In this document: positions 7,493-16,278 of the stretch, in pieces
Layout of the letters: each line of letters opens with the position of its first letter
How positions within the stretch are numbered: position 1 is the stretch's first letter
Origin: Planctomycetota bacterium
Lineage (GTDB): Bacteria > Planctomycetota > UBA1135 > GCA-002686595
NCBI GenBank assembly: GCA_947484275.1
Contig: CANKOY010000042.1
Coordinates: forward strand, 1 to 34,840
Length of the DNA stretch: 34,840 nt
Reading direction: 5' to 3'
Made by a program: the position numbers and the translations under genes
The notes under the pieces: generated by a model
Database searches by the model: none
What the model saw: only the letters and a program-made list of their open reading frames with translations
Told to the model about the DNA's origin: nothing

Positions 7493-7870
7493 ATCGCTGC
7501 GGCGGCCTCCTGCTGCCGGGATCCGGCTGATTGGAGCGGTGCCGTTCTGCATGACAACCCCGTTCTCTTCAAGCACGCCGGACGCGTGCCTGGAGTCGAG
7601 TCGCCCAGCGACTGCGCGGCCCGAGACTTGAGCAAAGGGCCTCGCGCACGGGCAACTCCTTATGGCTGGTTGCACAGGGCCGCGTCTGTGCGTCCGTGGA
7701 CCCTGGCCGCGCCCACTGGGACAACGAAGGAAGCGTGACATGCCTCTGGGCCCGCCGCGGCTTACATCAGGATGAGGATCCTGAGTGACAGGGCGGGGGG
7801 ACCGTGGACAATCCGAGGTCCGCAGGGGACAGTCCATGGCCAACCAATGGACCAACGGCCTCCACACATC
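7493..7870. other. Intergenic region after apbE
   Basis: No convincing gene on either strand; open frames here are weak and have no family resemblance. A short perfect inverted repeat, AGTCGC-CCA-GCGACT, lies at 7599-7613 and could form a hairpin after apbE, but no T-run follows it. The 100 bases before the next start hold several related GGAC/GTCC-type short repeats, including GGACAGTCC and a GGACC...GGTCC pair. I cannot assign a promoter. Confidence 0.4.
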
Positions 7871-10117
7871 ATGAATCTGCTGCTGCCCCTCGGATCGCTG
7901 CTCCTGTGCTCCGCCCTGGCCGCTGCCCAAGACCCCGGCAGCGCCCGCCCCGATGCGGCCACCGCGCCGCGCCCGGCCACGGGGCAGTCGCCGCGCGCTG
8001 GGGGTGCTGCACCTTCGGACGATGCGTTTCGCTACGGATCGCCGCCGACCTTGGCCCCCGGGACAACGGAGCCCCAGATGTGGCCTGCCGCCGATGCGGA
8101 GGGCTGGGCCAAGCCGGTGCTGATTCCATGGCAGCGGACCTTCGACGACGCGCTCGAAGTCTCCAAGAAGAGCGGCGCGCCGGTCCTCGTGTGCGTCAAC
8201 ATGGACGGCGAAATCGCTAGCGAGCACTTCGCGGGCGTGCGCTATCGCGACCCCGCCACGGCCAAGGCGCTCGAACCCTACGTGTGTGTGATCGCCTCGG
8301 TGTATCGACACACGACGCGCGACTATGACGAGGCTGGCCGCCGTGTTCACTGCCCGCGCTTTGGCACGGTGACCTGCGCCGAGCACATTGCCAACGAAGT
8401 CGAGCTCTACGCGAAGTACTTCGAAGGCAAGCGGATTTCGCCGCGGCACATCATGCTCGGACTTGAGGGAACGAAACAGTACGACGTGTACTACTCCTGG
8501 GACACGCAGACGGTGTTCACGGCGTTTGCAAAGGGAGTCGAAGGCTGGCCGCCGCCCACCCAACTGGCTCGCGATGGCATGTCGATGCCCGAGCGCGCTT
8601 CGAGCGCGGACATCGTCGACCGAATCGCGGTGGAACAGACGTATCAATCGGGGGACCACGGACAGCGTGTAGCGATCCTGCGTTCCGTGATCGCCAACCG
8701 CGCCGTGAATCAGAACGACATTTTGCGCATGGCGATTTTCGATCTGGACCTCGAGTGCGCGCGCCTAGCGCGAGCTGCATTGGCCCAAAGCGAGTCCGAG
8801 GGCGCAATCGATGTGATCGCGGAGGCGCTCAAGGTCCCGCTCGATGCAACGGAACGCGCGCAATTGGTGGCTGCGGCGGAGCGACTCGGAGAGCAGTTCC
8901 CCCGCGCGCGAACCCTCGCCGCGCTGCACCGCGGACTGGGGATGAACTCCAGCAAGATCAGCGGGAGCGTCGACGTCTCGGTCAGTGCGACGGAGTACGC
9001 AGCGAGCGTGCAGACGCGCGGCGAGGCGATCGAGGCGCGGCCCAAGGACCCGGTGTTGATGCTGGATTTCGCCGAGTCGCTTCTAGCTCGGGCTGGGGAG
9101 GGACGCGCGGACGCGCGCCTGAACCGCGCGCTCCTGGAGGACGCGCGGATACAACTCGAGGACGCGGCCAAGCTGGGCCTCGACACTTGGCGCCTGCACG
9201 CGACGCTGGCGGCTGCCCTCGATCAGCTGGGGCAATCGGGTCGCGCCATGGAACATGCGCTCAATGCCGTCGAAGGCGGCATGTGGGGCGCAGGGAACAG
9301 CGAAGTCGCAGCGACGGATGCAGTCAAGGTGCGCGTGCTCGCCCTCTTCGCACAGGCGCGGCAGGAGGCCATTCGCAAGGCGTACCGCGAGAAGTCCAAG
9401 TGGCCGCCGGAGTGGCTGGCGGACATCAACGCGGCCTACGGGAAACTCGCGGCGCATCCGCTGGTGAGCGAGGACAACCTGGTGTCCTACTACGACTTCC
9501 TGAATTGGTTGGGAGGCACGCGCCGCGCGGGAGCAACGCTCGACGACGCCCTTGCGAAATTTCCGGAGTCGGCCGTGCTGCATGACCGCCTGCGCGGGCG
9601 GTTGCTTTGGGAAAAGGGCCCGGCGGAACTCGAGCGCGAGTACTCCAAGCGTGTGGCCGCGCCCAATGCCTCGCCCCAGGAGTCCTGGTTTGCAGGCTAT
9701 GCGTCCCTGGTGGCCGCCGAGAATTTCCGCCGGCGCAAGGAACCCGCCGCCGCGCTCGCGGCCTACGGTCGCGGGATCGAACTGTACGAGCGCAATCACG
9801 GCGCCGTGCCCGAGGGGCGCGATGTGTGCGACCATTTCATCGCCTTGGCCCACGCGGGTCTTGCGCGCGTGCAGTTGGAGCGCGGCGACCTTCAGGCTGC
9901 GACGGATGCGATGCTTGCCGCCTTCCAGCGTCGGACCGCGTCCACTGGAACCATGGACGGCCTGGACATTACGCCGGGCATGACGGCCCTGATGCTGAAG
10001 TCGATCCTCGCCGAGAAACAGGCTACGGAGCTCTCTTCGCGCCTCAACGTCGCCATGGACGCTCTGGACCCCGCGCTCTTCGCCGAGCCTGACTTCGCGC
10101 GCCAACGCGGACGCTGA
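7871..10117 (+). CDS. Secreted thioredoxin-fold protein with TPR-like helical tail
   Basis: From ATG 7871 the product is 748 residues with a clear signal peptide (leucine-rich, AAAQ at 17-20). An in-frame start at 7772 would put 33 non-signal residues in front and is rejected. A Pro/Ala-rich linker leads to a thioredoxin-like domain (about 85-240): WQRTFDDALEVSKKSGAPVLVCVNMDGE. The position of the redox CxxC carries NMDGE instead, so classical disulfide chemistry is unlikely. A second block, HCPRFGTVTCAEH (160-172), and SPRHIML look conserved and could bind metal or form a disulfide. The remaining ~500 residues are alpha-helical repeats of TPR type (RALLEDARIQLEDAAKLGL, WRLHATLAAALDQLGQ). It converges on the NHL gene with a 28-base gap. 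Function is unknown. Confidence 0.8.
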   Translation: MNLLLPLGSLLLCSALAAAQDPGSARPDAATAPRPATGQSPRAGGAAPSDDAFRYGSPPTLAPGTTEPQMWPAADAEGWAKPVLIPWQRTFDDALEVSKKSGAPVLVCVNMDGEIASEHFAGVRYRDPATAKALEPYVCVIASVYRHTTRDYDEAGRRVHCPRFGTVTCAEHIANEVELYAKYFEGKRISPRHIMLGLEGTKQYDVYYSWDTQTVFTAFAKGVEGWPPPTQLARDGMSMPERASSADIVDRIAVEQTYQSGDHGQRVAILRSVIANRAVNQNDILRMAIFDLDLECARLARAALAQSESEGAIDVIAEALKVPLDATERAQLVAAAERLGEQFPRARTLAALHRGLGMNSSKISGSVDVSVSATEYAASVQTRGEAIEARPKDPVLMLDFAESLLARAGEGRADARLNRALLEDARIQLEDAAKLGLDTWRLHATLAAALDQLGQSGRAMEHALNAVEGGMWGAGNSEVAATDAVKVRVLALFAQARQEAIRKAYREKSKWPPEWLADINAAYGKLAAHPLVSEDNLVSYYDFLNWLGGTRRAGATLDDALAKFPESAVLHDRLRGRLLWEKGPAELEREYSKRVAAPNASPQESWFAGYASLVAAENFRRRKEPAAALAAYGRGIELYERNHGAVPEGRDVCDHFIALAHAGLARVQLERGDLQAATDAMLAAFQRRTASTGTMDGLDITPGMTALMLKSILAEKQATELSSRLNVAMDALDPALFAEPDFARQRGR

Positions 10118-10145
10118 TCATCGGCGGCGGAGCGCCGGAGCACGA

Positions 10146-12434
10146 TCACTCGAGCTCGAGGGTGACCTGGGCGCGCTCGGTGCAACCGGCGGCGTCGACG
10201 TCGAAGTACATTTCCCAGCGCCCAGGCATGTGCAGGCGCGTGCCGTCGACGCGGAAGTGGCCATCCCCGAGGGCCGTGACTTTGGGGACCACGTTGATGC
10301 CGTGGGCGTGCTCGGGCATGCCGGCGTCGAGCGCGAGGCTCACAGCGCTCGCCAATTGGTTGGGGGTCGCGCGGGCCGTGACCCACACCTCAAGCGAAAA
10401 CGTCTTGCGCTCCTCGATCGGATCTGGAGTGGGTTTCCAGAACACGGCGTAGTTGCCGGCGTTGGAGGTCAGCACATGGCCGGAGTGCCAGGGCTTCGAA
10501 CCGTCGAGGACGGGAGGGGCCGAGGCCGGTGCAGGTGCATTCAAAGTCAATTGCGGTTCGGCGGTCTTCGGCGCCTCGCTTCCGAAGGTCGGACGAATGA
10601 AGAGCTGGGAGCCAAAAGCCCGCAGAAATTTGCCTGTGCGATCGAAAATCACGCCGCGGTGGTTGCCCCAGTCCAATGCGAGCACGCGGCCACCACTCAA
10701 CTCCGTCAGTCCCCTGGGGCGCCAGAGGTTGTTGGGTCCAAGGCCCGGACCGGCCGCGATCGTCTTGCGCTCGGCACCGAGGAGCAGCAGCGCGTTGGCG
10801 CCCGCGTCGCTGACGTAGGTCTCGCCAGCCTGGGTGTGCAGCACAGCCGAGGGGCGCGCGAAGCCCTCGGCGACGCTGCGGCCATCGCTCAGCGCAATCA
10901 CTCGACCGCCCAGTCGATCGACGACAAATTGCTCGCGCCGCGCAGTTTGGCCGGGAAGCAGGGGACCCGCGCAACCGTCGGTCGGCTCGAGGCAAGTGTC
11001 CGGGCAGGGCATGCGCACGCCGCTCGTCAAGTTCCCATCGATGCGCCAAATCTCGCGAAGTTTGGAGTCGACGACGCACAGTCCGCCCGCGCCGTCGCGC
11101 CACAGGCCATCGGGCCTCAGGCGCCCGCTACCACCCTCGCCTATGGCCCAGAGCACGCGCCCCAGATCCAATTGACCGATGAAGTGCGCGCGCTCGGGCT
11201 CGAATTGGTGTGGCGCGCTGGGATCGAAGCGAAATCCAAACACTGAAATGCGCGCCAGGCCCGTGTCGGAGATGAATATCCGTCGCGTCGCGAGATCGAT
11301 CGCAACATCGTTGGGCCAGAGCATCTGTCCGGGTCCGACACCGTAGGTGCCAAAGCGCGTGATCTCGATCGGCTCGCCGTCGACCATCTGGTAGAGGAGC
11401 ACGCGCGGAATCGAGGGCTCCACCAAAACAAACAGCGGTCCATCGGCATCCACCGCGCCGCCGAAGTGGGAAGGCGGCAAGGCGGGCAAGGGAGGCAACG
11501 TCGGAACCTCGAGATCGAGCTCGCCCAGAATTTGCACGCGATTTTCCACCGGCTCGACCACCGCCGCGCGAGTGGCGAGCGCATTGAGCGCGATCCGTTC
11601 GGGATAGTGCAGTTTGCCGAGTCCCTCGCGCGGACGCAGGGCGTGGATCCCATACCAGTCCGCCAGTTCGCCGTTGCCGCCGAAAACCTGCACGCGACTG
11701 TTGTCGCGATCGACCACGTGCACGAGCTGACCGTGCACGGCGAGTCCAGTGGGCCCGCCGAACTGGCCAGGATTCGGGCCCGGCGTGCCGAAGGCGAGCA
11801 CGAACTCGCCCGCGGCGTTGAACTGCTGCACGCGCTGCAGGAACAAGTCGGCGACGTACAGCCCGCCGTCGGGGGCAAAGGCCACGTCCGCCGGCGCGTT
11901 GAATTCGCCGTTCGCGCCGCCGAATCCTCCAATCACGGCCAGCGGCTCACCCGACAGGCGGAAAATCTGCACGCGGCTGTTCAGGCGATCCGCCACGGCG
12001 ATTCGATCGTCGAAGACGTCGAGTCCCTCCGGGCCCTGGAGCTGGCCAGCCTTGGAACCGCTCGAGCCGATCGAGCGGACTAGCTCGCCAGCGGCACTGA
12101 ACACCAGAACTTGATCGAGCCCTGAGTCGGAAACCACGACCTCGCCGCTGTTGGCGACGGCCACATCGCGCGGGTCGCGCAGGTGCTCGGCGCCGAATGT
12201 ACGCAGTGTCTTGCCCGCGGAATCGATCGCCCGAATTCGACGCCCCCCGGATTCCGAAACGTACAAAGTCCCGTCGCTGGCGAAGGCCGCGCCGCTGGGT
12301 TCCTCCAAACCGTCGACCTCGAGCACGCAGGTCCCCAGGCGCGTGAACTCCGGTTTTCCTTGCGCCTCCTGGCCTGCCGTAGGAGCGGTGGAAAGCGCGA
12401 ACACAGCAGGGAAGAAAGCCAGGGCAATAATCAT
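10146..12434 (-). CDS. Secreted NHL-repeat beta-propeller protein with YtkA-like C-terminus
   Basis: A 762-residue exported protein; the leader is hydrophobic but has no basic residues, and no other start is available in frame. Repeats of the form P-x-G-hydrophobic...DG-hydrophobic-Y-V-x-D...R-V-x-x-F run from about 40 to 300 (for example ADVAFAPDGGLYVAD, NSRVQIF), which is an NHL/SMP-30-like propeller. A second, less regular set follows to about 620 (RGLTELSGGRVLALDWGNH). A short cysteine cluster (PCPDTC...GC) lies in between. The last ~60 residues, with MPEHAHG (706-712) and MPGRW (736-740), match YtkA/FixH-like immunoglobulin-type domains. Propellers of this kind bind ligands or proteins; no enzymatic residue is evident. 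The terminator of the upstream gene separates it from the anchor-B gene, so it needs its own promoter in 12435-12536, which I could not identify. Confidence 0.85.
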   Translation of the reverse strand: MIIALAFFPAVFALSTAPTAGQEAQGKPEFTRLGTCVLEVDGLEEPSGAAFASDGTLYVSESGGRRIRAIDSAGKTLRTFGAEHLRDPRDVAVANSGEVVVSDSGLDQVLVFSAAGELVRSIGSSGSKAGQLQGPEGLDVFDDRIAVADRLNSRVQIFRLSGEPLAVIGGFGGANGEFNAPADVAFAPDGGLYVADLFLQRVQQFNAAGEFVLAFGTPGPNPGQFGGPTGLAVHGQLVHVVDRDNSRVQVFGGNGELADWYGIHALRPREGLGKLHYPERIALNALATRAAVVEPVENRVQILGELDLEVPTLPPLPALPPSHFGGAVDADGPLFVLVEPSIPRVLLYQMVDGEPIEITRFGTYGVGPGQMLWPNDVAIDLATRRIFISDTGLARISVFGFRFDPSAPHQFEPERAHFIGQLDLGRVLWAIGEGGSGRLRPDGLWRDGAGGLCVVDSKLREIWRIDGNLTSGVRMPCPDTCLEPTDGCAGPLLPGQTARREQFVVDRLGGRVIALSDGRSVAEGFARPSAVLHTQAGETYVSDAGANALLLLGAERKTIAAGPGLGPNNLWRPRGLTELSGGRVLALDWGNHRGVIFDRTGKFLRAFGSQLFIRPTFGSEAPKTAEPQLTLNAPAPASAPPVLDGSKPWHSGHVLTSNAGNYAVFWKPTPDPIEERKTFSLEVWVTARATPNQLASAVSLALDAGMPEHAHGINVVPKVTALGDGHFRVDGTRLHMPGRWEMYFDVDAAGCTERAQVTLELE

Positions 12435-12536
12435 GTTCGTCAGTGTGGCGAGGGGCGCAGGCCAGATCCGCGCGCGTGCCGGAGCACGATAGCGTCCGGC
12501 ACAACCCCATGCGTGCGCGCTCGCCCACTTGCGTGC

Positions 12537-12582
12537 AAAAAAAAGCTCGGGGCCGGCTGCACGCGGCAGCCGGCCCCGAGCT
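12537..12582 (-). terminator. Strong Rho-independent terminator
   Basis: A perfect 17-bp inverted repeat (arms 12544-12560 and 12566-12582) encloses a 5-base loop. On the minus strand it is followed by eight T (the A-run 12537-12544, whose last base also pairs in the stem). It begins 17 bases after the stop codon of the choice-of-anchor B gene and must end that transcript before the NHL gene. Confidence 0.95.
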
Positions 12583-12599
12583 CAACTCTCACACGCTCG

Positions 12600-15161
12600 T
12601 TAGAGACCGACGGTGTACTGGATGCCGTTGCTCAGCGTGCTGTTGTTCGGCGCCGCGAAGCCCTGATCGCGACCCCAGAACTGCATGTTCACCTGCGTGC
12701 CCGGCATCTGAAGGTCGAACAGCGGCGTGCCGCCCAAGAGACCCTGGGCAAACGCGTTCATGTCGATGGAGTACACACCGGAGCAATCGTTCGGCGGAGG
12801 GTTGCCGCCCGAATTCAGCGGCGGTGTGCGCTTCACCGGAGCCGCCACGCACAGCGTGCCGCCCTGGAACGGGATCGCGGCGGGACCGGCGATCGTGTAG
12901 ATCCCCAGGCCCGGCTTGTTGTTGATCACGTTCGAGGCGCTGATCGAGAAGCCAGATGTGGCCACTGAGCTGGAGCTGCCCGAGCTGGCGATTGCCGGGA
13001 GGCATCCCAGGGAGTTCAGCTTCGGCGTGCAGTACACCGTCGGGGCTCCGGAGCAATCGAGCACGCGCACCTGGAATGCATCCACGCCCGCCTCGACGAT
13101 GCTCTGGGGATTCAAATCGTTGGCGGTGAAGCGCACGCGCATGTTGGCCGTGCTGACGACCCCAAGGGACGTCAGTTGCGACTGCTGGATCGTGTTCGCC
13201 GTCCAGACCAGGTTGTTGTTGGCCGTGTGCGTGGCGATTGCGGTCCAGGGTCCCGACGTGCCGTTGCTGCTGATTTCCACCAGCAGGCGATCGACGCCGC
13301 CCGTGACGTTGCTCAGGTTGAGGAAGTAGTCGTAGGACAGGGTCACGTTGCCCGATGTGAAATCCAATTGCGGTGAAGTGATCGTCGTCGAGCCGTTGTC
13401 GACGTCGGAGTTGCCCAGAATGTTCTGGGTCAGGAAGCACTGGCCGCTGCCGTCGCTGTCGGCACTCGGATCGTAGGCCCAAGCGGGGTCGTTGACCGGC
13501 ACACCGCGCTCCCACACTCCGCCCGTGGCGCCGATGGAGCTCACGGTCCAACCCGTGTTGGTTTGGAAGTTGTCCGTGAAGATCACGCTCTCCCCGAACG
13601 ATGCGGTGGTGTTGAACGCCGCGCCGCCCTCGGGCTCTGCCCACGGAATGCCATTCTGCGATTCGGCGGTGAAGCTGTATTGGACCGCCGCGCCGCAGGG
13701 AATCGCGGGAAAGTCCGCGCGGAAGTCGCCTCCGCCCAAGGGAATCATCTGCACCGACTGCGGACCAGAACCTGCGTCGTAGTGCATCATCGCCGTGCCA
13801 GCCACCAGTTGCCCGGGGCTGGACTCCGCGATGTGCACGCGCAAGCTGTGGCCCGTGGGCGCGATCAACGCGGGCGCGGCACCCACCAGGCTCAAGTCGA
13901 GCAGCGGATCGGCGGCCCACCAAACGAACAGGCCGCGCTCGATGTCGCTGCCGATCACCACTCCACTGGGGAAGTAGGGGTAGTTGTTCCACAGCCCGTT
14001 GAAGTTCGGGTTGTCGTCCGTGGGGTAGGTGTCGAACCAGCGCGTCTCGACGGGGCTTAGCGGGTTGCTGATGTCGAGGACGCGCAGTCCCGAGCGATAG
14101 TTCGATTCAAAAATCTCGGTGCCGCGCGTGTACAGGTTGTGCCCGATCGCCGGATTCCCGGAGTTGAACGCGCCAACGTAGAACGCATTCGCCGGGTCGC
14201 TGACGTTGATGATGTACGTGGTCGTCCCGTTGACCGTGTTGCCCTCGTCGAGTTCGTCATTGAGGTACAGGTACTGGAGATCAGGCGACAACCAAGCCTG
14301 GTGTGAGTAGCGCGAGTTCGGCCAGAAAACCTCCTTGAGCAGGATCGGATTGGCCTTGTTGGTCACATCCACAATGCGCAGGCCCGTGTTCGTGCCGCCG
14401 CCGCTGAAGCCCGCGCAGCAGTACGCGATCTGCTTGCCCGCGGCGGGACCTGACGTATAGGTGTGAACCTGCACCTCGTGCACGTACATGTTGCTCCACA
14501 CGCCGACTTCCGGGGGGTTGTCCTTGTTGGTGTTCAGGTTGTGGATCCGCAGACCGTTGCTTGCGCCGCCCGCGCGATACAGGAAGCCCGAGACCGGATC
14601 GACTGCGACAGTGTGCGTGGCCGCGCCGCCGGAGCCGGTGGTCAGGCCGATCAGTGTGACCACGCCCGAGTCGATCGAAGTCAGGTTGACGACCTGAATG
14701 CTGCTGCCGCCTTCGCTGACGAGGTAGGCGCGGTCCTGCCAGACTTTGATGTCGCGCCAGGAACTGGAGGGACCGGCGATGTGCTGGACCAGCACCGGCG
14801 CCGTGGGATTGGAAATCTCGACGAAGGCCGTGCCGGTGTTCACTCCGATGATCGCGTACTCGCGGCCGGAAGGAGAGGTGTAGCCCCAGCAACTATTGCC
14901 CGCGGTGGCGCCGCCGAGGTTGGCGAGTGGGATCCACGAGAGCAGCGAGACGCCCTGGGAGGCGAACATGCCCGCGCCGCGCGTACCGCCGGAAAGCCAG
15001 CCACCGTTGCCGTTCGCGACGCTCGAGAGTTGGAAGCCGGGCCCCACGTAGGGCGGCTCGCGATCGAGTTCCTTGGGATCATTCTCGTGGGCCAGGGCTA
15101 TGCCGATGGATCCAACCAGCGCGGCGAGGGCGACGCGAATGTAATGGGCGCGTGATGTCAT
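12600..15161 (-). CDS. Secreted choice-of-anchor B (LVIVD-type) protein with conserved C-terminal module
   Basis: From ATG 15161 (an in-frame TTG lies 12 bases upstream) the product is 853 residues with a signal peptide ending ALA. Residues ~30-430 are LVIVD/choice-of-anchor B repeats: [99 protein letters not shown]. Next come a beta-rich domain and a jelly-roll-like domain with a sugar-binding or MAM flavour (about 520-700: [27 protein letters not shown]). The final ~145 residues form a separate Cys-containing module: [62 protein letters not shown] know this module from the ends of many secreted planctomycete proteins; its role (sorting, anchoring or folding) is not established. Transcription ends at the strong terminator 17 bases downstream. 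Confidence 0.88.
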   Translation of the reverse strand: MTSRAHYIRVALAALVGSIGIALAHENDPKELDREPPYVGPGFQLSSVANGNGGWLSGGTRGAGMFASQGVSLLSWIPLANLGGATAGNSCWGYTSPSGREYAIIGVNTGTAFVEISNPTAPVLVQHIAGPSSSWRDIKVWQDRAYLVSEGGSSIQVVNLTSIDSGVVTLIGLTTGSGGAATHTVAVDPVSGFLYRAGGASNGLRIHNLNTNKDNPPEVGVWSNMYVHEVQVHTYTSGPAAGKQIAYCCAGFSGGGTNTGLRIVDVTNKANPILLKEVFWPNSRYSHQAWLSPDLQYLYLNDELDEGNTVNGTTTYIINVSDPANAFYVGAFNSGNPAIGHNLYTRGTEIFESNYRSGLRVLDISNPLSPVETRWFDTYPTDDNPNFNGLWNNYPYFPSGVVIGSDIERGLFVWWAADPLLDLSLVGAAPALIAPTGHSLRVHIAESSPGQLVAGTAMMHYDAGSGPQSVQMIPLGGGDFRADFPAIPCGAAVQYSFTAESQNGIPWAEPEGGAAFNTTASFGESVIFTDNFQTNTGWTVSSIGATGGVWERGVPVNDPAWAYDPSADSDGSGQCFLTQNILGNSDVDNGSTTITSPQLDFTSGNVTLSYDYFLNLSNVTGGVDRLLVEISSNGTSGPWTAIATHTANNNLVWTANTIQQSQLTSLGVVSTANMRVRFTANDLNPQSIVEAGVDAFQVRVLDCSGAPTVYCTPKLNSLGCLPAIASSGSSSSVATSGFSISASNVINNKPGLGIYTIAGPAAIPFQGGTLCVAAPVKRTPPLNSGGNPPPNDCSGVYSIDMNAFAQGLLGGTPLFDLQMPGTQVNMQFWGRDQGFAAPNNSTLSNGIQYTVGL

Positions 15162-15427
15162 TTTCGATTCCAACTGGGGGTGGCGCGGGGCCGGGGCGGT
15201 GGGACCCTTCGACTCTACGGGTCGCCCACGGATCCCACAATGCGGCGGTTCAGCCCGATTCGGCCTGGATGCCGCGGTAGAGCCACGGACTGATCCTCAT
15301 CTGCTGCACACAGAGTACGGCACTGTTACATGGGAGCCCGGATTGATGGCCGAATTGGGCTCAGGCGCGGGCAGTGTCTGAAGTCTACTCGCGTCCGGCG
15401 CGGGGGGCGGGGCGATAGGCTTGGGGT

Positions 15428-15967
15428 GTGCATCGACTGCAAGACATGCTCGCCGGTGGCGACTTGCGCACCCTGGGACGCTCGGCCGAAGTTGCAGCCA
15501 AAGTGCTCGCGCAACCAAGTTTGCTGAGCGAACTCGTGCGCTGTTTCGAATCCGACCAGGAGCTGATCGTCGCGCGCGCCGCCGACGCGCTGGAGAAAAT
15601 TGCCGCCCAGGAGCCGCGGTTGCTTCAGCCTCACAAGCGACTGGTGCTGGAACGCCTGGCGAACATGGAGCACTGGGTCGTGCGCGAGCATGTGTGCCAG
15701 TTGCTGCCGCTGTTGACGAACCTGTCCGCGGCCGAGCGCCGGCAAGCCCTCACGACGGTCGAGGCCTACCTCGATGACCAGAGCAGCGTCGTCAAGGCCT
15801 TCGCACTGGAGTGTCTGGTGCGCTTGTCTAAGGCCCCGGGCTTTGAGAACGACGCGCGGCGCGTGCAGCAAATCGTCGATCGCTGCGTCGAGCACGGCGC
15901 CAGCGCTGCCTTGCGTGCGCGGGCGCGCAAACTCGTGCGCCAGCGAACCGGCGACTCAAAGAACTAG
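15428..15967 (+). CDS. Small HEAT-repeat protein
   Basis: A 179-residue cytoplasmic protein from GTG 15428; ATG 15446 is an alternative start seven codons in, and neither has a clear Shine-Dalgarno. Helical pairs with the HEAT pattern run through most of the protein: DQELIVARAADALEKIAAQEP, WVVREHVCQLLPLL, SSVVKAFALECLVRLSK, ending in LRARARKLVRQR. The opening GGDLRTLGRSAEVAAKV and the R-A-A-D-A-LEK segment match a small family of stand-alone HEAT proteins of unknown function that I recognise only by pattern. HEAT solenoids usually mediate protein-protein contacts. It stands alone, divergent from the anchor-B gene. The 266-base space between them (15162-15427) shows no clear promoter or hairpin. 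Confidence 0.75.
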   Translation: MHRLQDMLAGGDLRTLGRSAEVAAKVLAQPSLLSELVRCFESDQELIVARAADALEKIAAQEPRLLQPHKRLVLERLANMEHWVVREHVCQLLPLLTNLSAAERRQALTTVEAYLDDQSSVVKAFALECLVRLSKAPGFENDARRVQQIVDRCVEHGASAALRARARKLVRQRTGDSKN

Positions 15968-16278
15968 GGAACCGTGACGGGCCTGGGCCGTCCAGACTTC
16001 GCTGCGCCGCCTTTCGCTACCCGATCGTCCACCGACGCAGATCCCACGGGCGCCGATCCCACGGGCGCCGGCCCCTGGTCCGTGGCGCAGCGGCGCCTTC
16101 GGTGGTTCGCGGAGCGCCGCTCCCCCGGGGCGGCGCTGCCCGTGGTGTCCGGGAACTCGCGGGCGATTCCGGGTCGTTGATGGCGGCAGCGAGGGCCTTC
16201 GAGGGGATCCCTGGGGCAGTGGCCAGCCCGCAGGCTATGCTGCCAACTCGCATTCCGAAACGTCATGGAGAACGCACG
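15968..16278. other. Intergenic region with 15-bp tandem repeat and hairpin
   Basis: No gene is supported. Long open frames cross this stretch on both strands but have no family character. Two exact tandem copies of GATCCCACGGGCGCC lie at 16040-16069. A GC hairpin with 8-bp perfect arms (AGCGCCGC at 16113-16120, GCGGCGCT at 16130-16137), extendable to 11 pairs, follows. It may terminate the HEAT-protein transcript, although no T-run follows. Confidence 0.45.

Noticed and set aside
7070..8659. Long minus-strand open frame of 529 codons
   Set aside because: It runs antisense to apbE and the thioredoxin-fold gene and shows no domain, only composition-driven openness.
12589..13992. Minus-strand frame of 467 codons rich in Arg and Gln
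   Set aside because: Shifted-frame shadow of the choice-of-anchor B gene, which has clear repeats in its own frame.
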